Below are positions 56,873-64,000 of a stretch of 64,000 nt of DNA, piece by piece. This stretch comes from Orientallactaga sibirica. Its lineage: Eukaryota > Chordata > Mammalia > Rodentia > Dipodidae. The translations under genes and the position numbers were made by a program. The number at the start of each line of letters is the position of its first letter. The stretch's first letter is position 1. The stretch covers positions 744,001 to 808,000 of the forward strand of contig JAEOAD010000055.1 in NCBI GenBank assembly GCA_036365145.1. The letters are read 5' to 3'. The notes beneath the pieces are model-generated. The model saw only the letters and a program-made list of their open reading frames with translations, had not been told where the DNA came from and searched no databases.

Positions 56873-57535
56873 TCCCATGCTTGTTACTAATTTGGGCTTC
56901 ATTTCCATCCGTAGCTTTGCCAGCTCTGCTCACCACCTTCACAGGCCTCACCTAGCCTCTTCCCTCGCTGTTCACTCTGCCTGAAATGCCCTTGGCCTTC
57001 CTGTACACTTGGCCATTTCACTGCCACTTTTGCCCTTTAGCGAGCCTTCCTCCTGCAGAACCATAGCTTCCTAAGTATGCAGGCACTGGTATCTATTTAG
57101 GGTTACAGGCCTCCAGGAACATGTCCTTGTCCACACTGAGCTCCTGTGGGCAGGACCTGGTTGCTCTGTCAGTGAGTTTTCAATGGGAGTTGAAAGATGG
57201 CCATGGTGGGGAGAAGAATGCAAACAGTGCTGTGTAGGAACTGAGGACCCCGTGGGTTGCGTGTGAGGGGCAGGGTGGGGTGCTGGGAAGACAGAAGTCA
57301 GCAGAGCCTGGATTGCCGGTATACTCAGACTCTGGGAAGCCGTTGAGGGTTTAGGAAGAGAGAGGTCAGATTGTTTTGCTGAGCAAGGTCTGGCAGTCTG
57401 TGGATGAACTGACAGATGGAATCCTGGAGCCCCCGGAGAGCTTGGATGCTGGTTGGTGCGGAGCCTTGTTTTTCCCACCAGGGAGAGGGCAGTGAGCAAG
57501 CTCGGCCCTGCTGGCCTCTTCCGGAGGCATGGGAG
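56873..57535. other. Single-copy DNA, no gene seen
   Basis: About 660 bp without a recognised repeat. The minus-strand 142-codon frame at 57071-57499 has low-complexity composition (S/P/T/H) and no family signature. Confidence 0.4.
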
Positions 57536-57539
57536 GAAG

Positions 57540-57682
57540 ATGACCTCAAGCTCTTGATCCTCTTGCCTGTACCTCCCAAGCGCTAGGATGGCAGGTGCAC
57601 ACCACGCTCAGTTCATACGGTGTTGGGGGTTGATCTCAGGGCTTCCCACATGCAACTAAGCTCCAGCCGTAGTTCGGGAGGA
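57540..57682 (-). mobile_element. B4 SINE
   Basis: Antisense B1-like 'gacctcaagctcttgatcct', 'ctaggatggcaggtgcacac', then ID-like 'ttgggggttgatctcagggc' and 'aactaagctccagccgtag'. Confidence 0.75.
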
Positions 57683-57751
57683 CCATTTTATGTTTGTTTT
57701 GTTGTTGTTTTGTTTTTGAGGCAAGCCTAACAGACTTGCCTTTGCTTTTTT

Positions 57752-58012
57752 TATTTATTTTTATTTTTGGATAGAGACACAGAGAGAGACAGACAGAGAG
57801 AGAGGGAGAGGGAGACAGATAGAGAATGGACGCACCAGCAATCTCTCAGCTGCTGTGAGCGAAATCCAGATGCGTGTGACCTCTTGTGGGCAAGTGCGGC
57901 ATTGCACCCTTGCGTGACTTTGCATCTGGCTAAACGTGGGACCTGGAGATTGGAACCAGTTTCTTAGGCTTAGCAGGCAGGCGCCTTAACCGTTAAGCCA
58001 TCTCTCCAGCCC
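57752..58012 (-). mobile_element. Long-form B2-like SINE
   Basis: Antisense long form with 'gagcgaaatccagatgcgtg' and 'gcaagtgcggcattgcaccc'. Exact duplication 'gcctttgctttttt' (57738-57751 and 58013-58026). The CTCF-like core is mutated ('gtgacctcttgtgg'). Confidence 0.95.
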
Positions 58013-58027
58013 GCCTTTGCTTTTTTT

Positions 58028-58240
58028 TAATGCAAGAGAGAGAGAAAGAGAGAATTGGCATGCCAGGGCCTCCAGCCACTGCAGTCAAACTCCAGATGCA
58101 TGCGCCCCCTGTGAGCATATGCAACCTTGCATGCTTGTGTCACTTTGTGCATCTAGCTTACGTGGGACCTGGAGAGTTGAATGTGAGTCCTTAGGCTTCA
58201 TAGACAAGCACCTTAACTGGTAAGCCATCTCTCCAGCTCA
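58028..58240 (-). mobile_element. B2-like SINE, intermediate form
   Basis: Antisense copy lacking most of the tail, with 'tgcgccccctgtgagcatat' and 'gcaaccttgcatgcttgtgt'. It lies directly beside a long-form copy. Confidence 0.92.
58101..58113 (-). promoter_or_regulatory. CTCF-like motif in a SINE
   Basis: On the minus strand CACAGGGGGCGCA, keeping the GGGGGCGC core. Confidence 0.4.
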
Positions 58241-58245
58241 TGTTG

Positions 58246-58444
58246 TTTTAAAAAATATCTTCTTTATTTATTTGAGAGAGAGAGAGAGAGAGAATAGGCA
58301 CACCAAGGCCTCTAGCCACTACAAACGAACTCTTGATGCATGTGCCACCTTGTGCATCTAGCTTACCTGGGTACTGGGGAATTGAACTTGGGTCCTTAGG
58401 CTTCGCAGGCAAGTGCCTTAACTGCTAAGCCATCTCTCCAGCCC
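58246..58444 (-). mobile_element. B2-like SINE
   Basis: Antisense copy, 'tttatttatttgagagagag' to 'agccatctctccagcccc'. Confidence 0.94.
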
Positions 58445-58454
58445 CCTATGTGTT

Positions 58455-58840
58455 TTTTTTATTAACTTGTTTTTAACTTTTTGACAATTTCCATAAATAT
58501 AGCCAATATAGCATGATCATAATGCCCTCCCATCACTTCCCTTTCCCCCTCTCAAATTCTCCGTCCACTGAATCCCTTCCTCAGGTTTTGTGTAGGTAGT
58601 GTCAGCAACTGTGAGGTCATGAATATCAAGGCCACTTTATGTCTAGAGACAGTATTACAAAGCACTCCTCCCCTTCCTTTGGCTCGTACATTCTTTCTGC
58701 CACCTTGAGCTTTGGAGGGTGTGATAAAGATGTCTCAGTGCTGAACACACCACTGTCACTTCTCAGCATTTTATTGAGTTTTGAATCACTCCCGTGGTCA
58801 CCGCCATCTGGGAGGACCATTTTAAATAGTAACTGTTGCT
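58455..58840 (-). mobile_element. L1 3' UTR, antisense
   Basis: 'ttttaactttttgacaattt', 'catgatcataatgccctccc', 'gtgaggtcatgaatatcaag', 'cattctttctgccaccttga', 'gctttggagggtgtgataaa'. The last phrase matches a characteristic L1 3' segment. Confidence 0.7.
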
Positions 58841-59420
58841 CCCATGTCATTCCATTGGCTTTCTCATCTCATCCCCATACTGCCTTGGGTCAGATCAAAC
58901 GAAGACCAGGCACTCAGGGACTTGGTCAAGTCTTCAGACTCCAGGACCAGAGCCGGATTTCCCACCCTGGGAAGACTGGAGGACTGAGGATCAGGGCACA
59001 ACTTAGCTGAGCTGATGGGATATCCTGTTCCTGGGGTACGGTGGATCCCAGGCTCACCCTCCCCAACAAGAGAGCAGCCCAGATCCACAGTCTCTGAGTG
59101 CAGCTGGTAAATAGTTTCTTCCTGTTTTGCTGTCCTCACCACGTCTTGCAGAGGCATAGACTTCCATGGAAAGGAAGTGGCCTTGGGAACCATGCTGAGG
59201 CACCAGAGCCAGGAGTGGGTCAGATGCTGATGCCATCAGAGCTCCACCTGACCCCCAACTTCATGTCCTCAGGATTCATGCCTAGCTGCTCTGATACCCA
59301 CCTCAGTGCCCAGATAGCTGTGCTGTCCCAGAACCAAATGCCGCTCCCTTGGCCTCACTTTCCAATCCTGAAAATTAGGTGTGAAAGAGAGGACAGGGCA
59401 CCAAAAGCACTAAGGATGTC
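58841..59420. other. Single-copy DNA, no gene seen
   Basis: About 580 bp, no recognised repeat. The 214-codon plus-strand frame at 59098-59742 continues into the repeat family copy at 59425, so it is not a gene. Confidence 0.4.
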
Positions 59421-59776
59421 GTCGGAGTCAGTTCCACGTTGCTGGGATGAATATCCAAATCAAGCACAGTTTAGGGAAGGAACAGGATTGATTTCAACTT
59501 ACAGATGCAGGGAAAGTTCCGTCGATGGTGGGAGAAGCTGGCTCCCATTCATAAATCCAAGCAGAGAGAGAGAAACCACCAACAGCCAGCAAACACCAAA
59601 AAGCAGCAAGCACAAACCTGCAGCAAGCAGGCTGCCCAGAGCTCAAACCTTTCTGCACACCTTTGGCCTGGAATTCAGATCCCCAAACACACCTTTGGGC
59701 TGGACCCCAGAGACATCTCCTCCAGCCAGGCAGTGGTTATAGACCCAGGTTACAAACTTTAATAAAACACCAGCAT

Positions 59777-60000
59777 TGGGCTGGAGAGATGGCTTAGCGG
59801 TTAAGGCATGTGCCTACAAAACCTAAGGACCCAGGTTCAAGTCCCTAGTACCCATGTAAGCCAGATGCACAAGGTGGCGCATGCATCTGGAGTTTGTTTA
59901 CAGTGGCTAGAGGCTCTGGTGTGCCCATTCTCTCTCTCCCTCCCCTTCCTCCCTCTCTCTTTCTTTCTGTCTCAAAATAAATAAATAAAATTTAAGAAAA
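59777..60000 (+). mobile_element. B2-like SINE, first of a same-target pair
   Basis: Sense copy preceded by 'aaaacaccagcat' (59764-59776), which recurs after the second SINE (60194-60206). Confidence 0.94.
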
Positions 60001-60003
60001 AGA

Positions 60004-60180
60004 GGGCTAGAGGGATGGCTTAGAGATTAAGGTGCTTGCCTGAAAAGCCAAAGGGCTCAGGTTCAATTCCCCAAGGTGGCACGTGCTTCTGGAGTTCTTT
60101 TGCAGTGGCTGAAGGTCTTGGCATGCCCGTTCCCCACCCCCCTCTCAAATAAATAAAATAAATAAATTAAGCAAAACAGT
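60004..60180 (+). mobile_element. B2-like SINE, second, internally deleted
   Basis: Sense copy lacking 'acccacataagccagatgca' and most of the CT stretch. Confidence 0.92.
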
Positions 60181-60250
60181 TTGGAAAAAAGAAAAAACAC
60201 CAGCATCTATAGGGGGAAGGGGGCAGAACATGCATTCAAACCACCACAGA

Positions 60251-60535
60251 TGTCCCTCCACTGTCATAGACAAGAGGGGTGGTGTGGGGCTATCAAAGGG
60301 AGCAAACCTTCCATTGGGACTATACCAAGTACCCAGGGACCGGAGCCATGTCTTTGCTTCACCAGGAGAGGAGAGCCGGACCAGAGCAACAGGCATGGGG
60401 AGGGGGACATGGAGGTCAAGTGCCTCCCCCCCAGAGCACTGAGGACCGGTGCATCCTCTGAGCTGTTCTGGGCCTCAGCTTCCCATCCATCTATGACCTA
60501 AGAACTGATGCACCTGGGGCTCACTCCTCCTCCAA
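60251..60535. other. Single-copy DNA
   Basis: No recognised feature. Overlapping frames on both strands are not credible. Confidence 0.35.
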
Positions 60536-60605
60536 TTCTTTTTTTTTTTTTTTTTTAAGGCAAGCCCAACAGACTGGCATGGTTTTTTGTTTGTTTGTTT
60601 TGTTT

Positions 60606-60758
60606 TTTTAAGATTTAATTAAATTAATTAATTTATTTATCAGAGAGAGGGAGAGAGACAGTGAGAGTGGCCTCCAGCTACTGCAAAGGAACTCCAGATG
60701 CACGCGCCACCACGTGCAGCTGGCTTACGTGGGACCTGAAGAATCGAACTGGGGTCCA
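60606..60758 (-). mobile_element. B2-like SINE, head missing
   Basis: Antisense copy from 'aagatttaattaaattaatt' to 'gaatcgaactggggtcc'. Confidence 0.88.
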
Positions 60759-60778
60759 AATGTTCAAAAAACAAACGG

Positions 60779-60919
60779 CCGGGCTTGGTGGCACACACCT
60801 TTAATCCCAGAACTCAGGAGGCAGAGGTAGGAGGATCACTGTGAGTTCGAGGCCACCCTGAGACTACATAGTGAATTCCAGGTCAGCCTGGACCATAGTA
60901 AAACCCTACCTCGAACAAT

Positions 60920-60922
<3 letters not shown>
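60779..60922 (+). mobile_element. B1 SINE
   Basis: Sense B1, 'ggccgggcttggtggcacac' to 'taaaaccctacctcgaaca'. Confidence 0.94.

Positions 60923-60957
<35 letters not shown>
60923..60957. repeat. (CA)n microsatellite
   Basis: About 17 CA units grown from the tail of the B1. Confidence 0.95.
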
Positions 60958-60958
<1 letters not shown>

Positions 60959-60967
60959 ACCAACCAG

Positions 60968-61190
60968 AGATGGAGAGATGGCTTAGCAGTTAAGTGCGTG
61001 AAGCCCAAGGACCCTGGTTCAAGGCTCAATTCCCCAGGACCCACGTAAACCAGATGCACAAGGTGGCGCATGCATCTGGAGTTCATTTGCAGTGGCTGGA
61101 GGCCCTGGTGTACCCATTTTCTCCCTCCCTCTCTCTTTTCTTTTCTTTGTCTCTAATAAGTAAATAAATAAAAATTAAAACTTTAAAAAA
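60968..61190 (+). mobile_element. B2-like SINE
   Basis: Sense copy with 'ggttcaaggctcaattcccc', the same B-box variant as 7594. Tail 'aataagtaaataaataaaaa'. Confidence 0.93.
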
Positions 61191-61209
61191 TGGTTAAAAA
61201 AAAAAAACA

Positions 61210-62498
61210 CCACCACCAACAACAAAAACCTCTGAGCTCAGAGAGAGGAAAAGCTGCCAAGGGGTACAAATGCCTGCAATGGGCATTTGGATCTGATGTC
61301 ATTGGCTGAGGCCCGCAGACTATTGGGTTTTCCAAGGAGCAGACGCTCACATGGTGTATCCTCAGGTGTGCTGCCAGGGCATAGCACCCCACCCCACCCC
61401 ACCCCCCCGGCTTACTCGGCCTCCCCTCCCTGCTCCATAATCAGCCCCTCCCGCTTGGTAGTAGACCCTCTGTGTCAGGTCACTTTGGACGTTTCCTTGT
61501 GATGGAGCTCAGATGGTGGCTTCCAGGGAACAGGGCACCTGCTGCCTTGTTCTGAGCAGGGCCCAAAGACTGCCAGCGCCTGCACTGGCCTTGACCACAG
61601 GACTGTGAGAAGTGGGTCCGGGGAGGAAGCTCAGCACTTTTCCACAAGTTTGGCCGGGGGAGGAAGAGGCGCAGCTGGGGAGGCACATGGGGTCAGGGAA
61701 GTGGTTTGCTGAGAGGGGAGATCGGCTGAGGGGAAGGAACCAGTAGTGGGGAGCTGAGGAGGGAAAAGGAGGTGGACTACCCCTGCAGGGCTGTGGGGGA
61801 TGAGGCGAGAAAGGAACAGATGGTTCATTAGACCACAGGAAGTTGAAGCTCACGGGGCTCCAGGGGTGAGGATTTAGGGCTGACAAGAGACATAAGGTCA
61901 GGTTTAGAAGGGAGGGGAAGGAGACAGCTGCCTGGTCTGCAGGGCCTCAAGTGCACCTGAATCATGTCCACCACATGCTGCAGGGCGGTGAGGATAACTT
62001 AATCTGATGGCGCCATACACAAGGGATTAGAACTAACTGGCTGTGTACACACAGACCTGTGGCACGGTAGGGGACTGAGGCCAGCTGCTAACTGGCTAGG
62101 TCGGAGAGCCTACCTAGATGGAGTGGTTATGTGCAAAGTGGAAGCTAGAGGAACTCTCGGAGCAATTCAAGCCCAAGCCAGTGTGGGTACCTGCAAGAGA
62201 TGCAGGCGAGGGAGGGGAGAGACCCAAGGAAGAAGGGGGTAGCAGGAAGAGCAAGCAGCCCACCTCACCATCTCCACCCCCCCACACCCCCCCCGCTTGG
62301 CTGGACCTGAATCTCTCGCATCACCAGAGGCAACCCCAGGGGTAACTTCCATATCTCATTTCTACTTCTGATCCTTAATAAACACTCTAAGTACGAGCTC
62401 CAACTTGCTATACAAATAGCTCACACCAAGTTCTCTATGCCCTGGTCAGGTTTCTGTCCCAAATGCCTGTGTACACATTCTCTGACTCGCTCGCTTTT
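61210..62498. other. Single-copy block, no gene seen
   Basis: About 1.3 kb without SINEs. A C-rich stretch ('accccaccccaccccacccc') lies at about 61387-61408 and a C-rich run at about 62276-62293. Frames on the minus strand (61509-61886) are P/S-rich and unassigned. Confidence 0.4.
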
Positions 62499-62505
62499 TA
62501 ATATT

Positions 62506-62720
62506 TGTATTATTATTTATTTATTTGAGAGTGATAGAGGCAGATAGCTAGATAGTGAGAGAGAGAAAATGGGCGCACCAGGGCATCTAGCCACTGCAAA
62601 TGAACTCCAGGCGCATGCGCCACCTTGTGCATCTGGCTTTTATGTGGACCCTGGGGAATCGAACCTGGGTCCTTTGGCTTTGCAGGCAAGAGCCTTATCC
62701 ACTAAGCCATCTCTCCAGGC
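62506..62720 (-). mobile_element. B2-like SINE
   Basis: Antisense copy, 'attatttatttatttgagag' to 'agccatctctccaggccc'. Confidence 0.94.
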
Positions 62721-62737
62721 CCTGTAGATATTCTTTT

Positions 62738-63091
62738 TTTAATATTTTTATTTATTTTATTTTATTTTTATTTATTTGAGAGAGAGAGGTACAGAAATAG
62801 GCAGGTAGAGAGAGAGAAAGAGAGAATGGGTGCACCAGGGAGAGAACTCCAGACACATGTGCCACCTTGTGCACCGTGGGCCTCCAGCCACTGCAGGCAA
62901 ATCCAACTCCAGCCCCAGATATTCTTTTTAAAAATATTTATTTATTTATTTATTTTATTTTTACATGTGCCACCTTGTGCAAATCTCCAGACACATGTGC
63001 CACCTTACTTACGTGGTCCCTGGGAATTGAACCTAGGTCCTTTGGCTTTGCAGGCAAGTGCCTTAACCGCTAAGCCATTTCTCCAGCCCCC
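62738..63091 (-). mobile_element. Two scrambled B2-like SINEs
   Basis: Between three copies of a 'gatattctt' target (about 62722, 62917, 63092). In the first, 'gggcctccagccactgcagg' comes after 'gccaccttgtgcaccgt' instead of before. In the second, 'acatgtgccaccttgtgc' occurs ahead of a second 'acatgtgccacctta'. The order of blocks departs from every other copy. Confidence 0.8.
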
Positions 63092-63107
63092 CTGTAGATA
63101 TTCTTGA

Positions 63108-63262
63108 GCCATTCCTGGAAATTCATTCATTCCACAAAGACCTCCTGAGGACTTACTATGTGCCAGGCAGTATCCAAGGCTCTGGAAATGTATCAATGAG
63201 CAAAGCATGAAATCTTACCTGGTGGAGATAATCCTGGAGGAGGGAGAGAACAGCCAACAAAT
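63108..63262 (-). mobile_element. Ancient L2/MIR-type repeat
   Basis: 'tcattcattccacaaagacc', 'gacttactatgtgccaggca', 'gagataatcctggaggaggg' follow the antisense pattern of an ancient mammalian repeat end (L2-like). Confidence 0.6.
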
Positions 63263-63279
63263 GGGTAGAACAGTTGTCT

Positions 63280-63396
63280 ACCATCATGGTGGCTCACGCT
63301 TGGAATCCTAGCACTTGAGAGGCTGAGACTGGTGGAGCTCTGTATGTTCAGGACCAACCCAGGCTACATACTGAAATTTTTACCTCAAAGAAAACA
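63280..63396 (+). mobile_element. Old B1-like SINE
   Basis: 'catcatggtggctcacgctt', 'ggaatcctagcacttgagag', 'tacatactgaaatttttacc'. Diverged. Confidence 0.7.
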
Positions 63397-63400
63397 AACA

Positions 63401-63566
63401 GGGCTAGACAGATGGGTCTGTGGCTAAAGCCTGGCAGCCTGGGGTTCGAGTCCACAGGACCCAGATGCACAAAGTGGCCCATGTGTCTAGAGTTTATCTG
63501 TAGTTGCAAGAGGCCCTAGTGGGCCCATTCATACCACGCTCTCTCAAGTCAATAAATAAATAAGCC

Positions 63567-63567
<1 letters not shown>
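63401..63567 (+). mobile_element. B2-like SINE, diverged
   Basis: 'gggctagacagatgggtctg', 'tggggttcgagtccacagga', tail 'caataaataaataagcc'. Confidence 0.85.
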
Positions 63568-63608
<41 letters not shown>

Positions 63609-63609
63609 C
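63568..63609. repeat. (TA)n(TG)n microsatellite
   Basis: About seven TA units followed by about 13 TG units. Confidence 0.95.
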
Positions 63610-63652
63610 TGTAAAAAGAAAACACCTTCCATTTTAAAAAGAGAGCAAGTGG

Positions 63653-63783
63653 GCTGGAGAGATAGCTTAGCAGTTAAGGCACTTGCCTGCAAAGTCAAAG
63701 GACCCAGGTTCAATTCCCCAGGATCAGTGAAACCAGATGCACATGCATCTGGAGTTTGTATGCAGTGTCTGGAGGCTCTGGCT

Positions 63784-63815
<32 letters not shown>

Positions 63816-63877
63816 TCTTTTATCCATCTCTCTCTTTCAAATAAATAAATATAAATAAAAATAATTTTTAAAAAGAG
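63653..63877 (+). mobile_element. B2-like SINE
   Basis: Sense copy, 'gctggagagatagcttagca' to 'aaataaataaatataaataa'. Confidence 0.94.
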
Positions 63878-63892
63878 AGAAAGAAAACAAAG

Positions 63893-63925
63893 GGGACAAT
63901 GATGTAGCTCAGGTGGTAGAGTGCA
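63893..63925 (+). mobile_element. ID/B4 head fragment
   Basis: 'ggacaatgatgtagctcagg' then 'tggtagagtgcatga' is the ID-type A-box region, cut off by the repeat that follows. Confidence 0.65.
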
Positions 63926-63929
63926 TGAG

Positions 63930-64000
63930 GCCTGTCACAGTCAGCTTCATGTGGCTGGGATGAACCTCCAGACCAGACACAGTTTTGGGAGGAAGGGAAT
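63930..64000 (+). mobile_element. Medium-length repeat family, copy 3, at window edge
   Basis: 'acagtcagcttcatgtggct', 'gggatgaacctccagaccag', 'acacagttttgggaggaagg' match the starts of copies 1 and 2. Continues past the window. Confidence 0.6.

Larger units (their letters stand above)
59424..60250 (+). mobile_element. Medium-length repeat family, copy 2, split by two SINEs
   Basis: 'gtcagttccacgttgctggg', 'caagcacagtttagggaagg', 'attgatttcaacttacagat'. It resumes at 60207 ('ctatagggggaagggggcag', 'aaaccaccacaga') after the SINE pair. The middle differs from copy 1. Confidence 0.5.

Noticed and set aside
59098..59742. 214-codon plus-strand frame
   Set aside because: More than half lies in a copy of a dispersed non-coding repeat also present at 56305 and 63930.
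57719..60580. Shared 'ggcaagcc(t/c)aacagact' at about 57720 and 60559
   Set aside because: Only about 20 bases are shared next to T-rich tails. It may be part of a known SINE or repeat end and is too short to claim a new element.

Overview
The window is a piece of a rodent nuclear genome. The evidence is the repeat content. It holds dozens of 7SL-derived B1 SINEs (head near 'gtggtgcacgcctttaatcc', end 'gagaccctacctcgaaaaa') and dozens of tRNA-derived B2-like SINEs (head 'ggctggagagatggctta', a CT-rich stretch, then an 'aaataaataaa' tail). Older B3 and B4 (ID-B1) SINEs, mammal-wide MIRs, L1 3' ends and one MER5A-like hAT fragment are also present. The B1 and B2-like consensus differ from mouse and rat. 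From memory they fit a jerboa-type (Dipodidae) genome best, but that placement cannot be verified here.

I found no intact protein-coding gene, rRNA gene, functional tRNA gene or CRISPR array. Almost every open reading frame of 60-225 codons lies in a SINE, a microsatellite or a short chance frame. The best gene-related signal is a CpG-rich block at 30.2-30.6 kb with a GC box and a strong splice donor, a good candidate for a + strand promoter and first exon whose body would lie further right or beyond the window. Weaker signals are a GC-rich block with a donor at 20.4-20.94 kb, GC-box and YY1 motifs at 38.4 kb, and two short exon-like segments at 40.16 and 41.08 kb.

Layout: 0-6.5 kb is SINE and microsatellite rich, includes an exact 212-bp local duplication, and has a single-copy AT-rich block at 2.3-3.1 kb. 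From 6.5 to 15 kb there are SINE clusters, an unassigned dispersed element (7.86-8.94 kb) and two L1 3' UTR pieces. From 15 to 19.1 kb lies probable endogenous-retrovirus debris ending in an LTR. From 20 to 30 kb SINEs alternate with single-copy DNA. The CpG island follows at 30.2 kb, then more SINEs, then the longest low-repeat stretch at 37.7-41.85 kb. From 42 to 45 kb a B3 is split by younger SINEs. At 45.37-46.66 kb a 34-bp minisatellite of about 37 copies grows out of a MIR tail. From 47 to 55 kb an old L1 and other old repeats are dissected by SINEs. From 55 to 64 kb there are further SINEs, MIRs and three copies of one medium-length repeat family.

The most informative biology is the insertion history. 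Many SINEs keep exact target-site duplications, and at several loci two or three SINEs entered the same target in succession, leaving two or three copies of one short sequence. Two B2-like subfamilies carry an insert matching the CTCF core (CCACAAGGGGGCGCA or CCACTAGGTGGCGCA), so they may spread CTCF sites. No new multi-gene system was found.
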